Program-made: the position numbers and the translations under genes
NCBI GenBank assembly: GCA_028876395.1
Contig: JAGWRX010000156.1
Span: 1 to 37,766, forward strand
DNA length: 37,766 nucleotides
Reading direction: 5' to 3'
Source: Acidobacteriota bacterium
GTDB lineage: Bacteria > Acidobacteriota > Terriglobia > Terriglobales > Acidobacteriaceae
The notes under the pieces: model-generated
What the model was told of the DNA's origin: nothing
The model's database searches: none
The model's input: only the letters and a program-made list of their open reading frames with translations
Shown: piece after piece, positions 1 through 7,967 of the stretch
Layout of the letters: each line of letters begins with the position of its first letter
Position numbering within the stretch: position 1 is the stretch's first letter

Positions 1-1
1 C

Positions 2-964
2 ACCGGCGTGAATTTGCTCGGGCGCTCGGTTCTAACGCAGGCCGGAGGATTGACGCAAATTGCAGACAATCAAATTGTCAGTCGAAGCGACACGGAATGC
101 GCAGGTTTTGCGGCCCTTATCTCCTCCGCAGACGACCTGAGCTTTACGGACAACCAGGTACGCGTCAACACCGCAGTCGAGATGCGGACCAGCGTACAGG
201 CGTCTGCCTTCACTCTGCGCGTTTTGGGAAATCGATTCAGCGAACCACTTCCCAAAACAATCGTCTCCTGCCGCGGCTCGGGAGGAATGGTGACCGCCAC
301 GTCGAACCAGGCAACGCACTGCCTCGTCTTTTCAGGCACGAGTCCGACTGCAGTCTCCCTTAATCTGGTGAATCCGCACTTCTCGGAGCATTGCAAAGCG
401 TTGACGGAAGCAGTGCTGGACCCGCAGATCAGTTCAGGTGATCTCGCAGTTCAAATGAAGGCATTGGCTGACGTGCAGAAGCAGGTCGACGCATTTCAAT
501 CATCGTTGCTGGACCAGGCACACACCGCACTGGCATCAAGGGCGGATAAGATTACGACGATGGCCAAGGTCCTGCCTTTGCTCAAGGACCGGGCCCAGCT
601 TTACGGAAGCATTGCTGCGTCCTTGAAGGACACACAGGAGGCGGTAACAGGGATGCCAAAACCGTTGAAGAGCTCGTTTGTGCTGCACGGCCGTGTCCTA
701 TCAACACAGGGCCAGCCGCGGGCCGGTGTCAACGTTACGCTCAGCGACTCGAAAGGAGTGGTGAACAACCGTCTGGCGCCGGTGAAAACGGACAACAATG
801 GGTACTTCACCGTGACGCTGCGCGCGGCGGAGTTTCCCGATCTCGCCGAGGGCTCGCAGTTATTCGTTTCCGTAGCGGACGCCAAGCAGCACGAAATCGC
901 CAAGCCCGAGCAGCCCGCCATTTTTCAACCCGGCAGCGTCGCCATTATGCCGATCGCTGGCTAG
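2..964 (+). CDS. C-terminal part of a probable surface/secreted protein with beta-helix-like repeats and a carboxypeptidase-regulatory-like domain (5' end outside window)
   Basis: The reading frame is open to the left edge, so this is the last ~321 codons of a longer protein. The first ~125 residues contain recurring short units with asparagine turns (DNQIVSR, TDNQVRV, LGNRFSE, TSNQATH), the look of a right-handed parallel beta-helix. Residues ~140-215 are rich in Ala, Gln, Lys and Leu and look helical. Residues ~222-312 form a beta-sandwich of the carboxypeptidase-regulatory/SdrD-B type (FVLHGRVLSTQGQPRAGVNV, then DNNGYFTVTL). No catalytic motif is visible. Such domains are common in exported adhesins and scaffolds, so an extracellular or outer-membrane role is inferred. 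The last 20 bp overlap, tail to tail, the end of the minus-strand sigma-54 activator. Confidence 0.75.
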   Translation, partial: TGVNLLGRSVLTQAGGLTQIADNQIVSRSDTECAGFAALISSADDLSFTDNQVRVNTAVEMRTSVQASAFTLRVLGNRFSEPLPKTIVSCRGSGGMVTATSNQATHCLVFSGTSPTAVSLNLVNPHFSEHCKALTEAVLDPQISSGDLAVQMKALADVQKQVDAFQSSLLDQAHTALASRADKITTMAKVLPLLKDRAQLYGSIAASLKDTQEAVTGMPKPLKSSFVLHGRVLSTQGQPRAGVNVTLSDSKGVVNNRLAPVKTDNNGYFTVTLRAAEFPDLAEGSQLFVSVADAKQHEIAKPEQPAIFQPGSVAIMPIAG

Positions 965-2003
965 GCGCAGAGCGGGAGAGCTTGTGTGAGCGAAGCTTCT
1001 CGTAAACGGTGCGTTCGCTTGTCTTCAGACATGACGCGAGTTCCCGACGAGTGTGCGGGCCACGGCGTGCGGCAATCTCGAAAAGTTGGCGTTCCACTTC
1101 CTGCAGGGCAATATCATAAGAGATACCCTGTTCAAAGATTCCATGCCACAGTGCGGAGGCCGCTTCACGCGCCCATTCGCTTGGTTTAATCGCCGTCGCC
1201 AATGTGCTCGTCCAGTCAGCCAGGTTGAGCGAATTCCCTTCGGTCTTTCCGAATAAAGCCCGCTCCACCCCGTGCTCCAGTTCGCGGACGTTGCCAGGAA
1301 ACGGCTGTCGTTCGAGGAAATCGATCAGGTCAGCATCGACTGCGTTAACCGGTTCATAGATCGCGCGATGGCGTGCTGCACACGCGAGTACCAGGCCCCG
1401 GAGATCGGACTTGCGCTCTCGCAAAGGAGGCAGAGCGAGTTTGACAACATTGAGCCGGTGGTAAAGGTCTTCGCGAAACCGCTTTTCTTCCACCAGAGGC
1501 TCGAGCGCCTGGTTGCAAGCCGAAATCACCCGTACATCCACGGGAGTCTCTTTGTCAGCCCCAACCGGTCTTACCATTCCGCGCTGCAATACATCGAGAA
1601 GCTTCGGTTGGAGGTTCAGCGGGAGATCATTCACGTCGTCGAGAAAGATGGTACCGCCATGTGCAGCTTGAAATAGTCCCCTGCGTACTCCAACCGCTCC
1701 AGAGAAGGCCCCTCGTTCATGCCCAAACAACTCGCTTTCCGCCAGCGATTCGCTGACGGTTCCGCAATGTACGGTCACAAATGCTTTGGCTCTGCGCCTT
1801 TGGTCGAGGATGTGAATGCCCTGCGCGAGCACTTGCTTGCCGGTACCGGTCTCGCCTTCGATCAGCAGTGTGATGTCACTGAGGTATGCCGCCTTCCAAG
1901 CCTGGCGCAGCACCCTGGCCATCGCCGCGGACGAGGTCACGATACCGAGCTTCGCGAACAGCGAGTAAAGCTCGGTGTCCAACAGAGGTGTTGGTCCGCT
2001 CAT
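945..2003 (-). CDS. Stand-alone sigma-54-dependent transcriptional activator (AAA+ and Fis-type HTH)
   Basis: A 352-residue bacterial enhancer-binding protein that should use ATP hydrolysis to remodel RNA polymerase-sigma-54. Walker A is GETGTGK (residues 50-56), the sigma-54 contact loop is GAFSGA (98-103), Walker B is FLDDV (~120-124), the arginine-finger region is RFREDLYHRL (~175-184) followed by PPLRER, and a C-terminal helix-turn-helix lies around residues 315-342. Only ~20 residues precede the AAA+ domain, so there is no receiver, PAS, GAF or FHA sensor. Two key motifs deviate: Ser replaces Thr in GAFTGA, and the usual Walker B Asp-Glu is Asp-Asp. The ATG start is preceded by GGAG at about 7 nt. 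Its target promoter is not visible; a short ORF lies upstream on the same strand. Confidence 0.9.
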   Translation of the reverse strand: MSGPTPLLDTELYSLFAKLGIVTSSAAMARVLRQAWKAAYLSDITLLIEGETGTGKQVLAQGIHILDQRRRAKAFVTVHCGTVSESLAESELFGHERGAFSGAVGVRRGLFQAAHGGTIFLDDVNDLPLNLQPKLLDVLQRGMVRPVGADKETPVDVRVISACNQALEPLVEEKRFREDLYHRLNVVKLALPPLRERKSDLRGLVLACAARHRAIYEPVNAVDADLIDFLERQPFPGNVRELEHGVERALFGKTEGNSLNLADWTSTLATAIKPSEWAREAASALWHGIFEQGISYDIALQEVERQLFEIAARRGPHTRRELASCLKTSERTVYEKLRSHKLSRSAPSQRSA

Positions 2004-2170
2004 TGCCCACTCCGCGGCGTAGCACCGTGTGTGTCTGCGGATTCCGAAGGCCGACCGGATGGTAATGCCGATCTCTAATAACGTGGCATACTACGCCGCC
2101 GGTCTACCTCAGATCTACGCCGCCAATGCGAGTAAACTTAGCGCGCGATCGCACGCGCGAATTACGGCCG

Positions 2171-2350
2171 TTAGAAATGTTCTAAATTCGGAACAGCTTT
2201 CCAGAGGTGACCTGCACGGGCAGCCCCAGGCAGGAACACCGCAAGAGAACGCGTATCCGGAATCTCAAACATACTTCCGCTGAGCGATGCGAGGAGGGGC
2301 TCCGGCGTGCCTCCCAATGTCATCGTTAATGCATGGCTTGTTTTGTCCAT
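2171..2350 (-). CDS. Candidate small protein (59 aa) upstream of the sigma-54 activator
   Basis: A 59-residue frame beginning MDKTSHALTM. It is kept because its ATG has a very strong Shine-Dalgarno (AGAGGAGGAGCC directly upstream), better than most genes in the window. No domain is recognised. It contains Leu/Pro-rich stretches and no signal peptide or membrane helix. It ends 167 bp before the activator gene on the same strand and could be co-transcribed. Nested short palindromes (TTAGAA-ATG-TTCTAA at 2171-2185 and GTTC...GAAC at 2179-2194) overlap its last codons. It may be a real micro-gene or a chance frame. Confidence 0.4.
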   Translation of the reverse strand: MDKTSHALTMTLGGTPEPLLASLSGSMFEIPDTRSLAVFLPGAARAGHLWKAVPNLEHF

Positions 2351-3427
2351 GGCTCCTCCTCTTTCGGGAACATCGGAGTTCACTGTTGACCGAAACATGA
2401 GTTCCCGCACGATACACGACATCGTGACAGGACTGGGGTGCCTGCTCATGGAACAACGCGGTGGCGAAGCTCTCGTCTGGGATCGACTTCCAATGTCATC
2501 TCTGGCCTGGATGCGCCATCTGGATGACTAACGCAGACTACCGAAGGGGAACCCGCGAAATATAGCACAAAAAGACGAGATAATCGCAAAGAAAAATATG
2601 TCCCCTCTTACGGCAGGGTTCATGCTGCACGCTACGGTCGGTCAGCATTCCTGCGTTGCCTTTTGTCATGCCGGGATTTGGGTTGCCAAGCCCCAATCGA
2701 CCGTTCCCTTAAGCAATTGAATACATTAGGCGATCACATCCGAGCCCGCCGGATTCATCTCGAACTCCTCCAAAGGCAGGTTACCGAACAGATAGGTATC
2801 TGTGGACTCACTGCCACGAACTGGAGACATAACGAATCCCAGCCCGCAATCCAATGTATTCCGGCAGGGGCTCATCGTTGCGATTAGGCTGTAAAGGCAG
2901 GGCTTAGGCAAGGGCAAGGCAATCTGAGACTGCAAGCGAACAGCAAAACCTTTATCAGTTAATAACTAATGGACGCAAACAAAGGATAAATCCCCGCAAG
3001 CCGAGGACTCCTTAATTGGGAATTCCGCGATGTCGAGCACTTTCAGTGTGCGGGAGGCGTACCCAAAGATGATGAGTCGTTATAACGAAGAGCATCCGAA
3101 AACTCTGCAACGCTCATGCAGATAGCCCAAGACGATTCCCTGGAAAATCATCCATTCGCTCAGCCACGTGCTTGGCACACGATATTTCGTCGGGAAGGGA
3201 GATCGCCTGGCGTTGCAGAAGAATGGGCGTTAGTCAATGCAAATCAATATTTCTGTTTCTCCGGACGCAATTCATGGCGTAGGAATGTTTTAGAAAGTGT
3301 GGGGACTTTTGTGGGGACCCTCGCGGAGCCAACACCGCCCGGAACTGCCGGCCGCGAGCACGCCAACCCGGCAGCCGCGGCGCGGATGCCGGAAGTCTGA
3401 CCTGTGTTGGCTTCGCAGAAATCGAAC
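2351..3427. other. Gene-poor stretch of about 1.1 kb
   Basis: No convincing gene, tRNA or terminator was found. Short frames on both strands have composition unlike the neighbouring proteins and lack good ribosome binding sites. A 12-bp-period tandem unit, TGTGGGGAC twice (3298-3306 and 3310-3318) separated by TTT, lies near the right end. The base composition is more AT-rich than the flanks between about 2540 and 3300. It may be decayed sequence or the regulatory region of the small ORF. Confidence 0.5.
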
Positions 3428-4543
3428 CTATGGCTGGCCGTTCGCGCCTTTGGGAACGTGCGAGGTGACCCCTTTCAGGAGAAATTCGCGGATCAGATTC
3501 GACACAGCATCCGCGCCTGTGTCCGCCAGGCCATTCAAAAAGACCAGAGAGGCTCCGCGGTCGGCGGCCGGATAGTAAAGATTCGAAATCGCTCCCGCTG
3601 AGAAGTTGCCGAGCACGTTCGAGTAATTCGGCTTCCATCGCCCATCATCGCCCCTGGCGATGACGGCGGCGGACATCGCGTACAGTGCACGCGACGGGAT
3701 GCTTCCCTTGCCCTTGTAAAAGTAGCGCGGGTCTTGATGAAAGATTGCAGGATACACTGCTCTGCCAAGCAGGGTACCCGAAACGTGATTGGCAAAGGCA
3801 GCGCCATATCGCTTTCCGTATCCTTCGATTCCGCTGCCGTACGCCGGGAAGACGTTCTGGTACTGCTCCGCACCTGCAACCCCAGCAACGACCAGGAATG
3901 AGACCGGATCGAGGATGGACCGGATGCTCAATTGGAACTTCTGTTTTGCCATCATCGGGGGCGCATTCCAGTCGTAGGTGCTGTAGAAGTTTGGAATGAC
4001 TCCACCCACGCGCTGCCGCACCGCGATCTGCACCTGCTCCTCGGCGAGTTCCTCCTTGTTCCCATTCACGGTCACGCTGGTCACGCCGCCAGAGACCGAG
4101 AAGGTAACCGGAGGCACAATGTAAACCTCTCCTGCATGCAATGAAACCAGGGTCGAGGTAAAAGTGCTCATCCCCGTCCCCGTCACAGTGACCTTGTACA
4201 CATCCGGAGGCAAGCCGGTGAACGCGAACTGTCCATTGCTTCCGGATTCCGCGGTTCTGGTATCGGAACCGGATGAGCCCGACAGCGTGACGTGCGCGCC
4301 CTGCACCACTTCTCCATTGGTGTCGAGAACCGTACCGGAGATATTCCCGGTGCCGGTATGCGGCAAGGCCGTCGCTCCAGATGCGCTGACAACCTTCGCC
4401 GCATCAGGTGCGTCTGGCAGGGCGGTGTCCTGGGCAGCGAGGCTCTGCTGCGCGTGGGCTGCAGGTTGCGGAACAAGACTCAAGATCAACAGAATCGAGC
4501 AACCAGCCGCAATGGTCCTCAATCTTCGCGCAATGTCATGCAA
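3428..4543 (-). CDS. Secreted carboxypeptidase-regulatory-like domain protein (acidobacterial type)
   Basis: A protein of 371 residues from the chosen TTG start. A signal peptide follows at once (two arginines, a hydrophobic core ending LSLVPQPAAHAQQ). Residues ~55-140 form a carboxypeptidase-regulatory-like beta-sandwich (GNISGTVLDTNGEVVQGAHV, then GQFAFTGLPPDVYKVTVTG). The ~200-residue C-terminal part has motifs that I associate with a conserved uncharacterised acidobacterial family: YGKRYGAAFA, HQDPRYFYKGKG and NYSNVLGNFSAGAISNLYYP. The frame is open for another 89 codons upstream, but that part is Cys/Arg-rich and lies over intergenic repeats. The TTG has GGGGACGAGG 8 nt before it and puts the signal peptide at the N terminus. 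An outer-membrane or periplasmic location is inferred; no enzymatic residues are apparent. Confidence 0.8.
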   Translation of the reverse strand: MHDIARRLRTIAAGCSILLILSLVPQPAAHAQQSLAAQDTALPDAPDAAKVVSASGATALPHTGTGNISGTVLDTNGEVVQGAHVTLSGSSGSDTRTAESGSNGQFAFTGLPPDVYKVTVTGTGMSTFTSTLVSLHAGEVYIVPPVTFSVSGGVTSVTVNGNKEELAEEQVQIAVRQRVGGVIPNFYSTYDWNAPPMMAKQKFQLSIRSILDPVSFLVVAGVAGAEQYQNVFPAYGSGIEGYGKRYGAAFANHVSGTLLGRAVYPAIFHQDPRYFYKGKGSIPSRALYAMSAAVIARGDDGRWKPNYSNVLGNFSAGAISNLYYPAADRGASLVFLNGLADTGADAVSNLIREFLLKGVTSHVPKGANGQP

Positions 4544-4759
4544 TCCATCGACCTCGTCCCCTTGGCAAGTCCTGGGGCCACGTCTCTTAGACGGGATACA
4601 GGAGCAACTGTAACGGCAGCAGGCTCGTTCTGTCTGCACCGATCGACACAGAGGACACAGAGATCGGATCGGCCGCGGAATGCTTGTATTCCATGAGCAA
4701 TAAAGGACATACAGACGACAGGATCCGTGCTTCCCGGGTATCCCAAATCCCGCGTTTGG

Positions 4760-4800
4760 AGACCTGGCCGGGTGCCCCAGGTCTCGCTTTTGAGACCTGG
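4760..4800. repeat. Intergenic hairpin repeat, copy 1 (GGGTGCCCCA type)
   Basis: GAGACCTGG (4760-4768) is followed by CGGGTGCC and then a perfect 9-bp inverted repeat, CCAGGTCTC (4777-4785) and GAGACCTGG (4792-4800), around the loop GCTTTT. The architecture GGGTGCCCCA, stem, GCTTYT loop, stem, TGGGA recurs at 35590-35620 with different stem bases that still pair. Confidence 0.75.
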
Positions 4801-4880
4801 GATAGCTCATACCCCGCCCACCAGAAAAGCTCTAAAATCGTCCTCCAGGCGGGTGCTGGAGGAAGTAAGGCGAGTTCTCC

Positions 4881-4925
4881 CACAAATGCTGGATGCCCCG
4901 GGTGCCTCGCATTTGTGCACCCGGG
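4881..4925. repeat. Intergenic double-hairpin repeat, copy 2
   Basis: Two perfect 9-bp inverted repeats overlap: CACAAATGC (4881-4889) pairs with GCATTTGTG (4909-4917), and CCCGGGTGC (4897-4905) pairs with GCACCCGGG (4917-4925). They cannot both form at once. The GGGTGCC core relates it to the hairpin at 4760-4800. Confidence 0.65.
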
Positions 4926-5017
4926 ATCGCAGAAGGTGGGCGGCCCGCCCATCCCGTTCTACTCTCCCAGCCACAGACCCGGGGTTGCCGCATCCATGGC
5001 GTCCGCGCAGCGGGCGA

Positions 5018-5090
5018 CATGGGTGGGAATCCAATACCCTCATCCCGTCACACCCAAAAATTTCTCCCGCCAAATTTGCAGATAATTTCC
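5018..5090. repeat. Composite intergenic repeat, copy with TTTGCAGATAATTTC core
   Basis: GGGTGGGAATCCA is followed about 20 bp later by CAAAAATTTCTCCCGCC (from 5055) and AAATTTGCAGATAATTTCC (5072-5090). The same order and near-identical sequence occur at 35611-35675, 30 kb away, so this is a dispersed element and not a local coincidence. Confidence 0.7.
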
Positions 5091-5180
5091 TCTCAATCCC
5101 GCACAATGGAATTGCAGCAGGTGAAACCACACCTCCGCTCTCTCCGCACCGGATTCCGCCCAGTCACCACCCCGGCCAGG

Positions 5181-5280
5181 AGCTAGGAACTGGAAGCTGG
5201 AAGCTAGCGGCTAAAAGGCACCCCCCTACCCCCCCTTATTTATTTTTGTTTTCCACAGAAAGTTTGCAGATGATTTCGCA
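5181..5280. repeat. AGCT-rich direct repeats, C-tract and second TTTGCAGAT core
   Basis: Short GGAAGCT/AGCTAG units repeat between 5181 and 5212. Two C-runs (CCCCCCTACCCCCCC, 5221-5235) follow, then a T-rich tract and TTTGCAGATGATTTCGCA (5263-5280). The last differs by one base from the core of the elements at 5075 and 35658. It appears to be another member or fragment of the same repeat family. Confidence 0.55.
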
Positions 5281-5377
5281 GTGCGCCATCCTGTGCGCCG
5301 ACGCAGTCCGCAATCATCGCTGCGAACGAACACCCTGTGGTCTGCGCTCGCAATGAATTCAGTTTTTGCGCAGCTTG

Positions 5378-5875
5378 CTACGACGGAAAGAGCGAGCCCG
5401 TAGAGGCCTGGAGCGTGCTCATGCGCGGACGGCGGCGCGGAGGCTGTGGCTGCGGCGCGGCCAGCATGCCGGCAATCTCGCGCAGCTCAGCGCGGGCGCT
5501 GCCAATGGTGGCGGCAACCGCATCGCGGCGCTGAGGTGATTCATTGGCAACAGGCAGAAGACCTGCCTCCGCATCAGCGCGGCGAGCCTGTCCAAGCGCC
5601 TGCCGGGCGCCTGCCAGCGTGTAGCCTTCGGCGTGAACCAGGCGCTTGATTTCCAGCGCCGTCTCCACGTCGCGCCGGCGATAGAGCCGCTGGCCCGTTC
5701 CACTCTTGTTTGGCTTGAGCTGGGGAAACTGCGTCTCCCAGAATCGCAGCACGTAGGTCTCTACATTGCAGATGCGGGCCACATCCCCAATTTTGAAGTA
5801 CAGGCGGTCGGGGATCGTGGGCTGGTCGTTCACGCCATTCCGAGAGACGCGCTTCTGAGAGGATTGCGTGGGCAT
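5378..5875 (-). CDS. MerR-family transcriptional regulator
   Basis: A 165-residue regulator. The MerR winged-helix DNA-binding domain covers residues ~20-90: FKIGDVARICNVETYVLRFW, then the wing GQRLYRRRDVETALEIKRL. An arginine-rich C-terminal tail (residues ~105-165) lacks the metal-binding cysteines of mercury- or copper-sensing MerR proteins, so the effector is unknown. I associate the FWE-type recognition helix with the small MerR proteins often found near translation and IHF genes in other phyla, but no such neighbours lie in the window. The ATG has no strong ribosome site. It appears to be transcribed alone. Confidence 0.9.
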   Translation of the reverse strand: MPTQSSQKRVSRNGVNDQPTIPDRLYFKIGDVARICNVETYVLRFWETQFPQLKPNKSGTGQRLYRRRDVETALEIKRLVHAEGYTLAGARQALGQARRADAEAGLLPVANESPQRRDAVAATIGSARAELREIAGMLAAPQPQPPRRRPRMSTLQASTGSLFPS

Positions 5876-6038
5876 GGCAAATAAAGAATGAACCCGCCTT
5901 GTACGCAGGCTTCATTGCTTAGACGCAGTATAGGCCACTATTTGCACTCTTTGTGTAGCAAGTTAGGCACCCCCTCGGATACTTTCGCCGGAGGGTATGA
6001 GGCTCTTCAACCCGCCGGCGGCCCCGCTCCGCCGGCTT

Positions 6039-7151
6039 TCAAGCCAGCTCAGGACGGCTGACAGGGGCGCGCGCGGGCGAGTGCTGCGGCGCGGCGCGAA
6101 GATACTGCGCCGGCCAGCTTGCCTTATCCCCCAACGCCGCCGCTGCATGGACCGGCCAGTAGGGATTGCGCAGCATTTCGCGGGCCAGGAGAACCAGATC
6201 CGCCTTGCCCTCAGCCACAATCGCATCGGCCTGGGCAGGGTCGGTAATCATGCCGACCGCGGCCGTGGGGATGCCGGCCTCGTTGCGGATGCGGGCCGCA
6301 AACGGCACCTGGAATCCGGGGCCGACGGGAATGCGCGCGTCGGGAACCAGCCCGCCCGAGGAAACATCCACCAGATCGACTTCGTGCTGACGGAAGAGGC
6401 GGGCCAGTTCAACGGACTCGTCGGCGGACCAGCCGCCCTCCACCCAGTCTGTGGCGGAAATGCGGACAAACAGGGGCAGGTGCGCGGGCCACTCGGCGCG
6501 CACCGCATCCACCACCTCCAGAACGAGCCGGGTGCGGTTCTCAAAGCTGCCGCCGTAGGCATCCGTGCGGTGGTTGGTGAGCGGCGAAAAGAATTCATGC
6601 AGCAGGTAGCCATGCGCCGCATGAATCTCAACAAAATCAAAGCCCGCTTCCAGTGCCCGCCGCGCGGCCAGTGCAAAGGCGCGCACAACGTCGGCAATTC
6701 CGTCCAGGTCGAGCGCTTGGGGCTCGGCGTAATCCGCAGAAAAGGCCAGGGCGCTGGGCGCTACCGGCTGCCAGCCGCCCTCTTCGGCGGTGAGCAGGCG
6801 CTCGCCTCCAAAGGGTGGCGCCATGCCGCCTTTGCGTCCGGCGTGCGCCAGCTGAATACCAGCCCGGGAGCCCTGCGAATGGATGAAGCGGACAATCCGC
6901 TCCAGGCCTGGAATGTGCTCGTCTTTCCAGATGCCCACATCGGCCGAGGAGATGCGTCCTTCGGGCAGAACGGCGGAAGCCTCCACAATCACCAGCCCGG
7001 CGCCGCCCTGGGCCCGGCTGCCGAGATGCACTAGATGCCAGTCGTTCGTGAAACCGTCCTGCGCCGAGTACTGGCACATGGGCGAGACGCCGATACGGTT
7101 GGCAAGGCTGACGGAACGAAGTTGAAGGGGAGAAAGGAGAGGATGGCTCAT
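6039..7151 (-). CDS. Old yellow enzyme family NAD(P)H:flavin oxidoreductase (YqjM/NamA-like)
   Basis: A 370-residue FMN-dependent TIM-barrel ene-reductase, expected to reduce activated C=C bonds of enones or nitro compounds with NADPH. The YqjM subclass marks are present: MCQYSA near the N terminus (Cys26 and Tyr28), HLVHLGSRAQGGAGLVIVEA (39-58), HAGRK (102-106), the substrate-binding pair His176/His179 in EIHAAHGYLLHEFFSPLTN, and YGGSFENRTR. The C-terminal phosphate-binding part reads AVGMITDPAQADAIV. The length is typical. It starts 226 bp after the YceI gene on the same strand; the gap has a weak GC-rich hairpin, so it may be a separate unit. A cytoplasmic detoxification role is inferred. 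Confidence 0.93.
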   Translation of the reverse strand: MSHPLLSPLQLRSVSLANRIGVSPMCQYSAQDGFTNDWHLVHLGSRAQGGAGLVIVEASAVLPEGRISSADVGIWKDEHIPGLERIVRFIHSQGSRAGIQLAHAGRKGGMAPPFGGERLLTAEEGGWQPVAPSALAFSADYAEPQALDLDGIADVVRAFALAARRALEAGFDFVEIHAAHGYLLHEFFSPLTNHRTDAYGGSFENRTRLVLEVVDAVRAEWPAHLPLFVRISATDWVEGGWSADESVELARLFRQHEVDLVDVSSGGLVPDARIPVGPGFQVPFAARIRNEAGIPTAAVGMITDPAQADAIVAEGKADLVLLAREMLRNPYWPVHAAAALGDKASWPAQYLRAAPQHSPARAPVSRPELA

Positions 7152-7377
7152 GATCGGTCTGGTCTCGTGCGAAGTCTTGGATGAAAAGCAGTCTGTTTGG
7201 ATAGATGATCGCCACCGGAAATGGATGCAGCGGGATGGCTGCGGCCGTCAATCGCGCCGACGCCCATTCCGTGGTCAACGCAGGAAAGCCAATAGCCGTG
7301 TGCTCCGCCGGCGACCGGCTTGAGGGCTCGCCGCCCTGAAGGCTCGGCGGCAAGGCCGGCAACAGGCCGAGAACGCG

Positions 7378-7956
7378 CTAGCCGGCGGGATTGAGGCGGC
7401 CCGTCAGCGTCAGATCGATGCTGACCTCCTTTGCCACCTTGAGGATGAAGATGCTGGGGTCCTTGAGTCCCCACTTCACATACGGAACCGTAAAATGCGT
7501 CTTCGCCGTGCAATTGGCGCCATCGATGTGGATCTGCATGGGCACGGTGAGATCGTGCGGAGTGCCGTGGAGCGTGAAGACGCCCGCCACCTGAATGGTG
7601 GAATCGCCTGAGGCCGCGATCGTGCCCTGGTAGCTTTGCGGCACGAACGTGATCTCACCAAAATGCGCTGCGTCCAGCACTTCCGTGATCATCTTGTGAT
7701 CGCGGCTCTGATTGCCGGTGTTGCCGCTGCCTGCCGCAACAACGATGGAGCCGGAGATCTTGGGCGCGGAGCGGTCGAAATCCACCATGCCGCTCTGCAG
7801 GTGGAATGTGCCGTGCGTTCCGTGATCTGCGCCGCCCAGAAAAAAGGCCACCTGGCTTGCATCCGGATTGACAGCAAAGGTCTGATGCTGGGCAAACGCG
7901 CCAGGCGCGAGAATGAGTGGCAAAAGGGCGAGAATCGAACGTGCAGTCATCTTCAT
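7378..7956 (-). CDS. YceI-family periplasmic protein
   Basis: 192 residues from the ATG preceded by TAAGGAG, which also contains the stop codon of the upstream cytochrome gene 11 bp away. A signal peptide (MKMTARSILALLPLILAPGA) is followed by a lipocalin-like YceI beta-barrel: FAVNPDASQVAFFLGG, GTFHLQSGMVDFD, AAHFGEITFVP and VAGVFTLHGTPHDLTVPM. Some characterised YceI proteins bind a polyisoprenoid chain inside the barrel, and others accompany cytochromes or quinone-linked systems. It is the last gene of the operon that begins with a polyprenyl synthetase, which makes an isoprenoid ligand attractive here; that link is inference. Confidence 0.92.
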   Translation of the reverse strand: MKMTARSILALLPLILAPGAFAQHQTFAVNPDASQVAFFLGGADHGTHGTFHLQSGMVDFDRSAPKISGSIVVAAGSGNTGNQSRDHKMITEVLDAAHFGEITFVPQSYQGTIAASGDSTIQVAGVFTLHGTPHDLTVPMQIHIDGANCTAKTHFTVPYVKWGLKDPSIFILKVAKEVSIDLTLTGRLNPAG

Positions 7957-7967
7957 GGTTTGGCTCC

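Larger units (their letters stand above)
4544..5377. other. Repeat-rich intergenic region of about 830 bp
   Basis: No gene is supported. The region is a patchwork of hairpins and repeats: the hairpin at 4760-4800, the double hairpin at 4881-4925, the composite element at 5018-5090 and the AGCT/poly-C/TTTGCAGAT block at 5181-5280, each listed separately. Apparent frames running through it are high-GC artefacts. Confidence 0.6.

Noticed and set aside
2726..2935. A 69-codon minus-strand frame with a natural-looking C-terminal half (GSESTDTYLFGNLPLEEF)
   Set aside because: There is no ribosome site, no recognisable family, and an unlike N-terminal half. At most it is a gene remnant.
3116..3427. 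Plus-strand frame and GTGGGGAC repeats suggestive of an integration site
   Set aside because: No tRNA end or integrase is next to it, and the repeat is only 9 bp twice. Not enough for an attachment-site call.
7300..7377. GC-rich hairpin (CTCGCCGCC/GGCGGC) after the YceI gene
   Set aside because: The stem is short and imperfect and has no T-tract on the minus strand, so it was not called a terminator.
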